A stretch of DNA of 64,000 nucleotides from Streptomyces sp. A0642 (lineage in GTDB: Bacteria > Actinomycetota > Actinomycetes > Streptomycetales > Streptomycetaceae): assembly GCF_004795105.1 (NCBI RefSeq), contig NZ_SSBL01000022.1, forward strand, positions 1 through 64,000, written 5' to 3'. A model generated the notes under the pieces. The model saw nothing but the letters and a program-made list of their open reading frames with translations. It searched no databases and had not been told where the DNA came from. The position numbers and the translations under genes are program-made. Numbering within the stretch: the stretch's first letter is position 1; every line of letters starts with the position of its first letter. This document shows positions 42,701 to 50,085 of this stretch, one piece after another.

Positions 42701-42861
42701 CCGGGCCCCTGCAGTGCGTCAGTCAACTTGCGTACAACCGGCGCCTCGATCGTCGAGGACGCCGAACGTACGAACTCACCGAGTTCTTGGAGCTTGGCCA
42801 TGACGACCTTGCTCTCCACTCCGAACTCCTTGGCGAGTTCGTATACCCGGACCTTAGCCAC
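39736..42861 (-). CDS. infB: Translation initiation factor IF-2
   Basis: 1,041 residues. IF2N domain (1-55), a Pro/Ala-rich then Arg/Gly/Pro-rich low-complexity region (about 55-430), a second IF2N region, the G domain (GHVDHGKT near 542, DTPGHEAF, NKID), then domains for fMet-tRNA binding. GTPase that delivers initiator tRNA to the 30S subunit. GTG start with AAGGAG 5 nt upstream. The Gly-rich segment (about 41,600-42,400) makes the protein longer than the E. coli factor (~890 residues), which is usual in Streptomyces. Confidence 0.97.
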   Translation of the reverse strand: MAKVRVYELAKEFGVESKVVMAKLQELGEFVRSASSTIEAPVVRKLTDALQGPGGNAGKSAAKPGAPRKAAPAKPAAPSPAAAARPAAPKPGVPAPKPAAAEAPSSTPAAPSAPSAGPRPGPKPAPKAAPVTPVPAAEFSAPAPAQPAAPQQQAPRPAGATPGPRPATRPAPAGGQRDGGRDGGQRDGGRGGERGAERPARPAGQGAPRPGGARPAGPRPGNNPFTSGGSTGMARPQSPRPGGAPRPGGGSERPGAPRPQGGPGGAPRPQGQGGARPSPGGMPRPQSPRPGGAPGAGGNRPNPGMMPQRPAAGPRPGGGPGGGRGPGGGGRPGGGGGAGRPAGGGFAGRPAGPGGGGGGFAGRPGGGGGGGGAGRPGGGGGFGGRPGFGGRPGGPGGRGGTQGAFGRPGGPARRGRKSKRQRRQEYEAMQAPSVGGVMLPRGNGQAVRLSRGASLTDFAEKINANPASLVGVMMNLGEMVTATQSVSDETLKLLADEMNFVLEIVSPEEEDRELLESFDIEFGEDEGGEEALVSRPPVVTVMGHVDHGKTRLLDAIRKTNVIAGEAGGITQHIGAYQVGAEVNGEDRRITFIDTPGHEAFTAMRARGAKSTDIAILVVAANDGVMPQTIEALNHAKAADVPIVVAVNKIDVEGADPTKVRGQLTEFGLVAEEYGGDTMFVDISAKQGLNIEALLEAVVLTADASLDLRANPEQDAQGIAIESHLDRGRGAVATVLVQRGTLRVGDTMVVGDAYGRVRAMLDDKGENVEEAGPSTPVLVLGLTNVPGAGDNFLVVDEDRTARQIAEKRAARERNANFARKGVRFSLENLDEALKAGLVQELNLIIKGDASGSVEALESSLLQLDVGEEVDIRVLHRGVGAVTESDIDLATGSDAIVIGFNVRAAGRAAQMADREGVDVRYYSVIYQAIEEIEAALKGMLKPEYEEVELGTAEIREIFRSSKLGNIAGVLVRSGEVKRNTKARLLRDGKVIAENLNISGLRRFKDDVTEIREGFEGGINLGNFNDIKIDDVIATYEMREKPRG

Positions 42862-43009
42862 TTCGCTCCTTTTAGGTCCGGGTTACCGCCGGACCGTCGC
42901 TACTTCATGGGCGTACTCATCGCGTACTCATCGAGTGCTCATCGCAATCTCGACCTACTTCCAACTCGCGAGGTACCTGACCGCACGGGGACCCGTGCCG
43001 TTCAATTTC

Positions 43010-43288
43010 TTACGGTGTCACCCGCTCGACGAACCGCTGCACCGCAGCGGCGTCGAACGGCCCCTTGGCCTTGAAGGCCCGGGGGAAGGCCCGGCGGCGA
43101 ACCGCCAGGTCCAGACAGACAGAGACGGGGTGTACATAGGCACCCCGGCCGGGCAGCGTACCGCGAGGATCGGGGACGCATGCATCCTCGTCCACCACGA
43201 TGCGCAGCAACTCGCTCTTGGCCGCTCGCTCCCGGCATCCCACACAGGTTCGCTCGGGGCAAGCGCGGGCGTGCGTCCGGCCAGACAC
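43010..43288 (-). CDS. ylxR: YlxR family RNA-binding protein
   Basis: 92 residues with the YlxR (DUF448) core RTCVGCRERAAKSELLRIV and the GRGAYVHP segment. Small basic nucleic-acid-binding protein always found between nusA and infB; in other bacteria linked to RNA binding and regulation. GTG start at 43288, ribosome site weak. Confidence 0.9.
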   Translation of the reverse strand: MSGRTHARACPERTCVGCRERAAKSELLRIVVDEDACVPDPRGTLPGRGAYVHPVSVCLDLAVRRRAFPRAFKAKGPFDAAAVQRFVERVTP

Positions 43289-43402
43289 CTTTAAGTCTAC
43301 CTCCCCGCACCGACCTCACCCCTTTGGGGCAAGAATCGAACGGATGTTGTCGTGATCTCAGCGGCGTGGCGACGAGATCTATTCCCTGCCGCGCCGTCGG
43401 TC

Positions 43403-43428
43403 CGGTCCGGGCGGACCCGTCCGGACCG
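43403..43428 (-). terminator. weak hairpin after nusA
   Basis: CGGTCCGG/CCGGACCG with a 10-nt loop, a few bases after the nusA stop. Possible attenuator before ylxR-infB. Confidence 0.4.
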
Positions 43429-43435
43429 TCATGGC

Positions 43436-44476
43436 TCAGCGTCGCTCGGAGCGCTCCCGGGCCCGCTCGGCCCGCTCGCGGTCCGCGACGTCGCGCTCGG
43501 CGTCGGTCTCGGTGTCCGGGCGGATGTCGATGCGCCAGCCGGTCAGGCGGGCGGCGAGACGGGCATTCTGCCCCTCCTTGCCGATCGCCAGCGACAGCTG
43601 GTAGTCCGGCACGGTGACCCGGGCGGAGCGCGCGCCGAGGTCAACGACCTCGACCTCACTCACCCGTGCGGGCGACAGCGCGTTGGCGACCATCTCGGCC
43701 GGGTCGTCCGACCAGTCCACGATGTCGATCTTCTCGCCGTGCAGCTCGGCCATGACATTGCGCACACGTCCGCCCATCGGGCCGATGCAGGCGCCCTTGG
43801 CGTTCAGGCCCGAGCGGGTGGAGCGGACGGCGATCTTGGAGCGGTGGCCGGCCTCGCGGGCGATCGCGCAGATCTCGACGGATCCGTCGGCGATCTCCGG
43901 GACCTCCAGCGCGAAGAGCTTCTTCACGAGGTTGGGGTGGGTCCGCGACAGCGTCACGGAGGGGCCCCGGACGCCCTTGGCGACCCGGACCACGTAGGTG
44001 CGCAGCCGCAGGCCGTGGGTGTACTCCTCGCCCGGGACCTGCTCCTGCACCGGCAGGATGGCTTCGAGCTTGCCGATGTCGACCAGGACGTTCTTCGGGT
44101 CCTTGCCCTGCTGGACGACGCCGGTCACGACATCGCCCTCGTGGCCCGCGTACTCACCGAAGGTTCGGTCGTCCTCGGCGTCGCGCAGCCGCTGCAGGAT
44201 GACCTGCTTGGCGGTGGTCGCGGCGATCCGGCCGAAGCCCGACGGGGTGTCGTCGAACTCCTTGGGCTCCTGGCCCTCCTCGAGGTCGGCCGGGTCCTCC
44301 TTGGCCCACACGGTCACATGGCCGCGCTCGTCCAGCTCCACGCGCGCCTTGCGGTAGCTGCCGTCCGTGCGGTGGTACGCGATGAGGAGGGCCGACTCGA
44401 TCGCCCCGACGAGCACGTCGAACGGGATCTCCTTGTCCTGCGCCAAGCCCTTCAGAAGCTTCACATCGATGTCCAC
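43436..44476 (-). CDS. nusA: Transcription termination/antitermination protein NusA
   Basis: 346 residues, the short actinobacterial form: N-terminal RNA polymerase-binding domain, S1 domain (VVTGVVQQGKDPKNVLVDIG), and two KH domains (ACIGPMGGRVRNV and AIGKEGQNARLAARL), without the C-terminal acidic repeats of E. coli NusA. A charged tail (RERAERARERSERR) ends the protein. GTG start with GAGGAGG upstream; two nucleotides separate it from rimP, so the pair is an operon. Confidence 0.96.
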   Translation of the reverse strand: MDIDVKLLKGLAQDKEIPFDVLVGAIESALLIAYHRTDGSYRKARVELDERGHVTVWAKEDPADLEEGQEPKEFDDTPSGFGRIAATTAKQVILQRLRDAEDDRTFGEYAGHEGDVVTGVVQQGKDPKNVLVDIGKLEAILPVQEQVPGEEYTHGLRLRTYVVRVAKGVRGPSVTLSRTHPNLVKKLFALEVPEIADGSVEICAIAREAGHRSKIAVRSTRSGLNAKGACIGPMGGRVRNVMAELHGEKIDIVDWSDDPAEMVANALSPARVSEVEVVDLGARSARVTVPDYQLSLAIGKEGQNARLAARLTGWRIDIRPDTETDAERDVADRERAERARERSERR

Positions 44477-44478
44477 GG

Positions 44479-44976
44479 CTACGCCTCCTCTTCCTTCTTG
44501 TCCTTGCGGTTGAATTCCAGCTCCACGCGCGCCTTGGCGATCTCGGCGAAGGCGATCCGGCGGGACGTGGGCTTGCGGCCCTTGACGCCCGGCACCTCGA
44601 GATCGAGACCTTCTTCGTCGACCGCGAGGATGCGGGCGACGAACTCGTCGCCCTCGACCGGGGTCAGCCGGGCCAGGCGGCCGGTGGCGCGTACGTAGTG
44701 GCGGTGCTCCGTCAGCGGGCGGTCGGCACCGGGAGAGCTGACCTCCAGGACGTACTCGTCCTCGCCCATCACGTCGGTCTCGTCGAGCTTCTCCGAGATC
44801 GCGCGGCTCAGATCCGCGCAGGCGTCGAGCTCCACGCCGTCCTCGGAGTCCACGATGACTCTCAGCACCCGGCGGCGGCCGGCCCGGGACACTTCGATCT
44901 CTTCCAGATCCAGCTGCTCCGCGCTGACGAGCGGTTCTACCAGCCCGCGCAGCCTCTCGCTCTGGGTGGTGCTCAT
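44479..44976 (-). CDS. rimP: Ribosome maturation factor RimP
   Basis: 165 residues from the ATG MSTTQSERL. Alpha/beta N-terminal domain with VSRAGRRRVLRVIVD, the signature VSSPGADRPL, and a C-terminal SH3-like part. Assists 30S subunit assembly. A GAGGAG site precedes the ATG. First gene of the rimP-nusA-ylxR-infB group. Confidence 0.95.
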   Translation of the reverse strand: MSTTQSERLRGLVEPLVSAEQLDLEEIEVSRAGRRRVLRVIVDSEDGVELDACADLSRAISEKLDETDVMGEDEYVLEVSSPGADRPLTEHRHYVRATGRLARLTPVEGDEFVARILAVDEEGLDLEVPGVKGRKPTSRRIAFAEIAKARVELEFNRKDKKEEEA

Positions 44977-45153
44977 CCGGGTGACTCCTCGGCCGCGTGT
45001 GCTGTTGTGGGGATCCTCGTGTGTCTGGTCAAAGGGTATCCGGTCCCAAGGGGTGTTGCTGTCCGTCGGCCCTCCGGGCGCGGGTACGCTCACCAACAGT
45101 GATCACTTCCGGACAGATCCAGTCAAGACAGGTCCAGGCCCGAAGGAGAACAA

Positions 45154-45678
45154 GTGCGGCGCACGGGGACGACGCGCAGGGGAGCGCTGACCGCGACGGG
45201 AGCGATCGCCATGGGGGCGGTGCTGGCGGGGTGCGGCGGCGATGACGGGCGCGCCGGGCCCGAGAAGTCCGCACGGCCCGGCGCCCGGACCGCGGCGGAC
45301 CGTTCCCCGGCGGAGGTGTCCTTGCGGGCGGCCGCCCGCTCCGTGAGCACCGCGCTGTTCGCCCAGTACGAGGCCGTGGTCGCGGCCCATCCGGAGACCG
45401 CGGCCGGGCTCACCCCGCTGCGGGACGCGGTGCGCGCCCACATCACGGCCCTCGGTCCGGGTGACACCCTCGGTCTCGTCCGGACCCGGCCCGGCACCGG
45501 TGGCGCCGGGGCGGCGGTCAGGGAGCTGGCCGCCGCGGAACGCCGCGCCGCCGCCTCGCACACCGAGGCGCTGATGAAGGCTCCGCCGGAGCTCGCCCGG
45601 CTGCTCGCGTCGGTCGCGGCGGCGGCCTCGGCCCACGCCTATCTGCTGACCGCACTGGCCAAGGAGACGAAGGCATGA
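45154..45678 (+). CDS. Lipoprotein with ferritin-like helical core
   Basis: 174 residues. A twin-Arg-like N-terminus (TTRRGAL), hydrophobic core, then the lipobox LAGC (Cys27). The mature domain is helical with repeated Ala/His/Glu segments (QYEAVVAAH, ERRAAASHTEAL, SAHAYLL), similar to the DUF4439 partner downstream. GTG start with AAGGAG seven bases upstream. The stop overlaps the next start (ATGA). Function unknown. Confidence 0.82.
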   Translation: MRRTGTTRRGALTATGAIAMGAVLAGCGGDDGRAGPEKSARPGARTAADRSPAEVSLRAAARSVSTALFAQYEAVVAAHPETAAGLTPLRDAVRAHITALGPGDTLGLVRTRPGTGGAGAAVRELAAAERRAAASHTEALMKAPPELARLLASVAAAASAHAYLLTALAKETKA

Positions 45679-46199
45679 GCGAGGACGGAACGCTGGAGGG
45701 CGCACAGGCGGCCCTGGCCGCCGAACACGCGACCGTGTACGGGTACGGAGTGGCGGGCGCCCGGGTCCCGTCCGACCGCCGCGCCGAGGCCACCGCCGCG
45801 CACCACGCCCACCGGGCGCGACGCGACGCGCTGGTCCGCACGGTGCGCGACCTGGGCGGTGAGCCGGTGGCCGCGGGCCCTGCCTACGCCCTGCCGTTCG
45901 CCGTACCGGACGCCGCCGCGGCCGTGCGCCTGGCCGCCGTGCTGGAGGACCGGGTCGCCGATGTGTACTCCGACCTCGTACGGGCCTCCGAGGGCCCGCT
46001 GCGGCGGTCCGCGGCGGACGCGCTGCGGGAGGCAGCGGTGCGGGCGGTCCGCTGGCGCGGCAGCGGCGTACCCTTTCCCGGGCTCGCCGAGCGGGCCGCG
46101 GACGGATCCCGCACGGACGGGACCGGTCCGGCGGACAAGGCGGCGGAGGCCGGCGCGGAAGCGGGGCCCGACGCCGGGCCGGCCGGCCCGGCGCACTGA
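45675..46199 (+). CDS. Ferritin-like DUF4439 protein
   Basis: 174 residues, soluble, four-helix ferritin-like fold of the DUF4439 family (GAQAALAAEHATVYGYGVAG, AHHAHRARRDAL, LEDRVADVYSDLV). Glu/His residues are positioned as potential metal ligands, but metal binding is unproven. An Ala/Gly/Asp-rich tail (about 148-174) is likely disordered. Overlaps the lipoprotein gene by ATGA. Confidence 0.85.
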   Translation: MSEDGTLEGAQAALAAEHATVYGYGVAGARVPSDRRAEATAAHHAHRARRDALVRTVRDLGGEPVAAGPAYALPFAVPDAAAAVRLAAVLEDRVADVYSDLVRASEGPLRRSAADALREAAVRAVRWRGSGVPFPGLAERAADGSRTDGTGPADKAAEAGAEAGPDAGPAGPAH

Positions 46200-46227
46200 G
46201 AAGGCTCTGAAAGGGAACACGGCACGT

Positions 46228-47145
46228 ATGGGTTTTGAACCGCCGCAGCGTCTGGTGCGAGCGCTCGGCGAGTCGTACGGGGATACGGCCGCCGGGGACT
46301 GGCTCGCGGGGCTTCCCGGGCTGACCGAGCAGGCGCTGGCCGCGACCGGCCGGGGGACGACCGTGGAACGGGTCGCCGCCCCGGGCGGGCGCAGCAGCCT
46401 GGTCCTCCTGGTACGGGACGCCGACGGCACCCCGGCGGCCCTGAAGCTCGCCCCCGCCGGAGCCGCCCCGGAGCTCGAGAGGGCCGCGCTGGCGCACTGG
46501 AACGGCTGGGGCGCGGTGAAGCTGATCGCGTCCCCCTCCGGGGCCGCGGGGGGCGCCCTGCTGCTGGAACGGCTGCACCCCGAAGTGTCGCTGCGCTCGC
46601 TCCCGGAGGCGAAGGCGCTCCTGGAGGCGGCCGGGACGGTGCGGCGGCTGTGGGTCGACCCGCCGGCGGGGCACTCCTTCGAGACGGTCGCCGGGCGGAC
46701 CGGGCTGCGCGTGGACGCGATGCGGGCGTCCGCGGCGGCCGATCCGGCGCTGGAGCCCCTGGTCTCGGCGGCGCTGGCGGCCCGCGAGGAACTGGTCGCC
46801 CACTCCCCCGAGACCCTGCTGCTGCACGGCAACTTCCGGCAGAGCAAGGTGCTCTCGGGCGAACGCACGCCCTGGCTCACGGTCGGCCCCGAGCCGGTGG
46901 TCGGCGAGCGGGCCTACGATCTGGCGCGCCTGGTGCGGGACCGGGTCGAGGACCTGATCGCCTCGCCCGGTGGCGCGATGACCGCCCGGCGCAGGATCAA
47001 GAAGCTCGCGGACGCGCTGGACGTGGACCCTGAACGGCTGTACGGCTGGACGCTGTTCCGCGCCGTGGAGTCCGGAACCCGGGCGCTGGCGGCCGGGCGC
47101 CGCCAGGAGGGCGAAGTGACGCTGGAGTTCGCGGGCTGGCTCTGA
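46228..47145 (+). CDS. Aminoglycoside phosphotransferase-fold protein, probable pseudokinase
   Basis: 305 residues of APH fold. The ATP-binding lobe has a Lys in AALKLAP (Lys73). The catalytic loop, normally HGDxxxxN, reads HGNFRQSK (200-207), replacing Asp by Asn202 and Asn by Lys207. The metal-binding Asp before PVVG is Gly220 (TVGPEPVVGERAYD). All three catalytic positions are therefore changed; ERAYDLARL (Asp231) remains. Probably a regulatory or binding protein without kinase activity. It is downstream of the ferritin-like pair and convergent with proS. Confidence 0.85.
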   Translation: MGFEPPQRLVRALGESYGDTAAGDWLAGLPGLTEQALAATGRGTTVERVAAPGGRSSLVLLVRDADGTPAALKLAPAGAAPELERAALAHWNGWGAVKLIASPSGAAGGALLLERLHPEVSLRSLPEAKALLEAAGTVRRLWVDPPAGHSFETVAGRTGLRVDAMRASAAADPALEPLVSAALAAREELVAHSPETLLLHGNFRQSKVLSGERTPWLTVGPEPVVGERAYDLARLVRDRVEDLIASPGGAMTARRRIKKLADALDVDPERLYGWTLFRAVESGTRALAAGRRQEGEVTLEFAGWL

Positions 47146-47155
47146 GGGACCGATA

Positions 47156-47253
47156 CCGAAAGGTCCCGCGCGCATCCTCGGTCTCTCCTGGCGAAACGGC
47201 CCCGCACGCATCCTCGGTCCCTCACGCCGAAGGGCCCCGCACGCATCCCGGGT
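47156..47253 (+). repeat. three imperfect ~36-bp repeats beside the proS terminator
   Basis: Units starting near 47156, 47192 and 47228 share CGAAnGG(C/T)CCCGC(A/G)CGCATCCnCGG. The third unit is the left arm of the large terminator, so the others look like duplicated or decaying copies of that arm. Confidence 0.75.
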
Positions 47254-47280
47254 TCGGATCCGTGCGGGGCCCTTCGGCGT
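47224..47280. terminator. bidirectional terminator between the phosphotransferase gene and proS
   Basis: Perfect 20-bp inverted repeat (arms 47224-47243 and 47261-47280) with a further ATCC/GGAT pair inside the loop, 11 nt beyond the proS stop. Confidence 0.95.
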
Positions 47281-47291
47281 ATGACGGGCTA

Positions 47292-48992
47292 TCAGTCCTG
47301 GGCGGTGAGGCGGGCGATCGCCTCGTCGACCGTGAGCTCCTCGCGCTCGCCGGTGCGCCGGTCCTTCAGCTCCAGGACGCCCTCGGCCGAGCGGCGGCCG
47401 GCGACCAGGATCTTCGGGACGCCGATGAGCTCGGAGTCGGTGAACTTGACGCCGGGCGAGATGCCCGGGCGGTCGTCGACCAGCACGCGCAGGCCGGCGG
47501 CGTTCAGCTTCTCGGAGACGTCGAGCGCGAGTTCGGTCTGGAGCGCCTTGCCGGCGGCGACGACGTGCACGTCGGCCGGGGCGACCTCGCGGGGCCAGCA
47601 CAGGCCCTTGTCGTCGGCGGTCTGCTCGGCGAGGGCGGCCACGGCGCGGGAGACGCCGATGCCGTACGAGCCCATCGTGACGCGGACGGGCTTGCCCTGC
47701 TGGCCGAGCACGTCGAGGGAGAAGATGTCGGCGTACTTGCGGCCGAGCTGGAAGATGTGACCGATCTCGATCGCGCGGTCCACCTGGAGGCCGGCGCCGC
47801 AGTTCGGGCAGGGGTCCCCCGCCTCGACCACGACGACGTCGAGGTAGTCGTCGACCTCGAAGTCGCGGCCCGCGACGACGTTCCTCGCGTGCTTGCCCTC
47901 CTTGTTGGCACCCGTGATCCAGGCGGTGCCGGCGGCGACGCGCGGGTCGGCGATGTAGCGGACCTTCTCCAGCCCCTGCGGGCCGACGTAGCCGCGGACC
48001 AGGTCGGGACGGCCCACGAAGTCCTCGGCGGTGACGAGCTCGACGACGGCCGGGGCGAGGTGCTCGCCGAGCTTGCCGAGGTCGACCTCGCGGTCGCCGG
48101 GCACGCCCACGGCCACGATCTCGCCGTCGACCTTGACCAGGAGGTTCTTCAGCGTCGCGGAGGCCGGGACGCCGAGATGGGCGGCGAGCGTCTCGATGGT
48201 CGGGGTGTCGGGGGTGTCGAGCTCCTCGACGGGGGCGGTCGCCGAGCCGTCGACCGGGGTGGCCTTGTAGGTCACGGCCTCGGTGTTGGCGGCGTAGTCG
48301 CAGTTCGGACAGTCGACGAAGGTGTCCTCCCCGGCGGGCGCGGGGGCGAGGAACTCCTCGGACGCCGAGCCGCCCATGGCGCCGGAGACCGCGGAGACGA
48401 TGCGGTGGTCGAGGCCGAGCCGCTCGAAGATCCGGATGTAGGCGGCGCGGTGCAGCTGGTACGCCTCGGCGAGACCCTCGTCGGTGGTGTCGAAGGAGTA
48501 CGAGTCCTTCATCTGGAACTCGCGGCCGCGCAGCACACCGGCACGGGGGCGGGCCTCGTCGCGGTACTTGGTCTGGATCTGGTACAGGATCACGGGCAGG
48601 TCCTTGTAGGACGAGCACATGTCCTTGACGATCTGGGTGAAGATTTCTTCGTGGGTGGGGCCGAGGAGGTAGTCGGCCCCCTTGCGGTCCTTGAGCCGGA
48701 ACAGCAGGTCGCCGTACTCGTCGTAGCGGCCGCTCGCCTCGTACGCCTCCTTGGGGAGCAGCGCGGGGAGCAGGACCTCCTGGCCGCCGATGGCGTCCAT
48801 CTCCTCGCGGACGACGCGGGTGATGTTCTCCAGGACCTTCTTGCCGAGCGGCAGCCAGGACCAGATGCCGGCCGCCGTGCGGCGTACGTACCCGGCGCGG
48901 ACGAGCAGCTTGTGGTTGAGCGTCTCGGCGTCCGCCGGGTCGTCGCGCAGTGTCTTGATCATCAATCGGGACATGCGCTGGACCTGGGCCAT
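47292..48992 (-). CDS. proS: Prolyl-tRNA synthetase (bacterial type)
   Basis: 566 residues. Class II motif regions (GGQEVLLPALLPKEAYEASGR; TKYRDEARPRAGVLRGREF; MGSYGIGVSRAV), a YbaK-like editing insertion (about 220-380) with NLLVKVDG, and the C-terminal anticodon-binding domain. Attaches proline to tRNA-Pro. ATG 48992 with AGGAG eight bases upstream. Confidence 0.97.
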   Translation of the reverse strand: MAQVQRMSRLMIKTLRDDPADAETLNHKLLVRAGYVRRTAAGIWSWLPLGKKVLENITRVVREEMDAIGGQEVLLPALLPKEAYEASGRYDEYGDLLFRLKDRKGADYLLGPTHEEIFTQIVKDMCSSYKDLPVILYQIQTKYRDEARPRAGVLRGREFQMKDSYSFDTTDEGLAEAYQLHRAAYIRIFERLGLDHRIVSAVSGAMGGSASEEFLAPAPAGEDTFVDCPNCDYAANTEAVTYKATPVDGSATAPVEELDTPDTPTIETLAAHLGVPASATLKNLLVKVDGEIVAVGVPGDREVDLGKLGEHLAPAVVELVTAEDFVGRPDLVRGYVGPQGLEKVRYIADPRVAAGTAWITGANKEGKHARNVVAGRDFEVDDYLDVVVVEAGDPCPNCGAGLQVDRAIEIGHIFQLGRKYADIFSLDVLGQQGKPVRVTMGSYGIGVSRAVAALAEQTADDKGLCWPREVAPADVHVVAAGKALQTELALDVSEKLNAAGLRVLVDDRPGISPGVKFTDSELIGVPKILVAGRRSAEGVLELKDRRTGEREELTVDEAIARLTAQD

Positions 48993-49303
48993 GATGAACT
49001 CCTGCTCGGAAGGGTGATGGGCCCGAGGTTAGCCGGGCGGCACCGGCGGGCGGAAATCGATTGTCCCGGACCGGCCGCCACACGGGGGGCGGGTGAGCCG
49101 GCGGGGTTGGGTGCGTGCAGCCGCGAGGCGGAGGACCGAGGCATGGCGCAGGTGGCCTCCCCCAACTCCGGCGAACCCGGGAGCACGGGGGGCCATGGTG
49201 ATCGACGACCATGCCGGAGGGGGCCCTTCCCGGTTCGAGCGAAGCCGCGAGCCGGGAGGGGGCGTGCCCAGCCCCGCAGCGTCGCCCCATGGGACGGCCG
49301 GTC
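48993..49303 (-). other. 311-nt intergenic region upstream of proS
   Basis: No coding potential is evident. It holds a hairpin at 49224-49260 (CCCGGTTCG/CGAGCCGGG plus outer pairs with a bulge) that probably terminates the acetyltransferase gene, and a CATGGT/ACCATG inverted repeat at 49193-49212. The proS promoter should lie here, but no good -35/-10 pair was identified. Confidence 0.5.
49229..49256 (-). terminator. terminator after the first acetyltransferase gene
   Basis: CCCGGTTCG/CGAGCCGGG (one G-T pair) around a 10-nt loop, extended by outer CCC/GGG pairs with a bulge. It lies 48 nt past the acetyltransferase stop. Confidence 0.6.
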
Positions 49304-49879
49304 TCAGGCGGGGGTGCGGCGGAGCAGCGGAAGCGGTGCTCCCATCACCGCGTACGGCATGGGAGCACTGGGGAAGCGCACCTGGCGGGCCAGATCCCGG
49401 TAACCGAGCGAGCGGTACAGACCGCGGGCCGGGCTCTCCGTGTCGATGGCGGAGAGGATCGAGCGGGGCTGGTCGACCGCGTCGGTGATGGTGGTGATGA
49501 GGGTCCGGCCGATGCCGCGGTTCTGGAACTCCGGGTGGACGTGGAGTTCGGTGATCACGAAGGAGTCGTCGAGCCAGCCGGCCGTGCCGTTGGCCCGCAG
49601 ATGGGGCTCGACGACGGTGGACCACCAGTGGACGCGCTCGTTGGGCATGCCGTAGACGAATCCGACGAGGCCGCCGTCCGGGGTGACGGCTCCGAGCGCG
49701 CGTGCGCAGGGGTGGTCGAGGTGTCTGAGGACGATGTGGCGGCGTACTTCGACCTCTTCGGGGCCGAGTCCGAAGGCGAGGGCCTGCACGGCCAGCGCCT
49801 CGTCCACGCGTGCGGCGAGATCGATCGGGCCGATCCGGACGCTGGGGGTGTGGGGTCCTTCCCCGGAAGCTGCTGCCAT
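49304..49879 (-). CDS. GNAT family N-acetyltransferase
   Basis: 191 residues. The acetyl-CoA-binding core is LHVHPEFQNRGIGRTLI (Q/RxxGxG), and the preceding strand ends with ITEL. SLGYRDLAR near the C-terminus matches the GNAT end motif. Substrate unknown. The ATG at 49879 has only a weak ribosome site. Confidence 0.88.
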   Translation of the reverse strand: MAAASGEGPHTPSVRIGPIDLAARVDEALAVQALAFGLGPEEVEVRRHIVLRHLDHPCARALGAVTPDGGLVGFVYGMPNERVHWWSTVVEPHLRANGTAGWLDDSFVITELHVHPEFQNRGIGRTLITTITDAVDQPRSILSAIDTESPARGLYRSLGYRDLARQVRFPSAPMPYAVMGAPLPLLRRTPA

Positions 49880-49914
49880 GAGCCGACCCTACTGTCCGGG
49901 ACGGGGCAGGGGGT

Positions 49915-50085
49915 ACGGGCCGGGAGGGGCCGGCGGCGGCGGACCGGAACAGCGCGGTCGTGCGGGCCCAGGAGGGCATGTCCGCGGGGGCTCACCCCAG
50001 CACGCCGTGTGGACCCCCGACAGCACGCTCGTGCGGGCGCCCAGCAGCGCGCCCCTGCGGCTCAGAACAGCACGCTCATGAACGC
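49915..50085 (-). repeat. degenerate repeats next to the second acetyltransferase gene
   Basis: Motifs CAGC(A/G)CG(C/G)TCGTGCGGG and shortened versions recur four times (about 49951, 50006, 50030 and 50078), the last inside the 3' end of the acetyltransferase gene at 50062. They look like partial duplications of its 3' end. Confidence 0.5.

Noticed and set aside
39583..43074. 1,163-codon plus-strand ORF opposite infB
   Set aside because: Antisense shadow with long Ala/Thr/Gly runs produced by the Gly/Pro-rich infB tract.
49229..49256. GGTTCGA-containing stem that could suggest a tRNA T-arm
   Set aside because: No acceptor, D or anticodon stems around it; better explained as a terminator.
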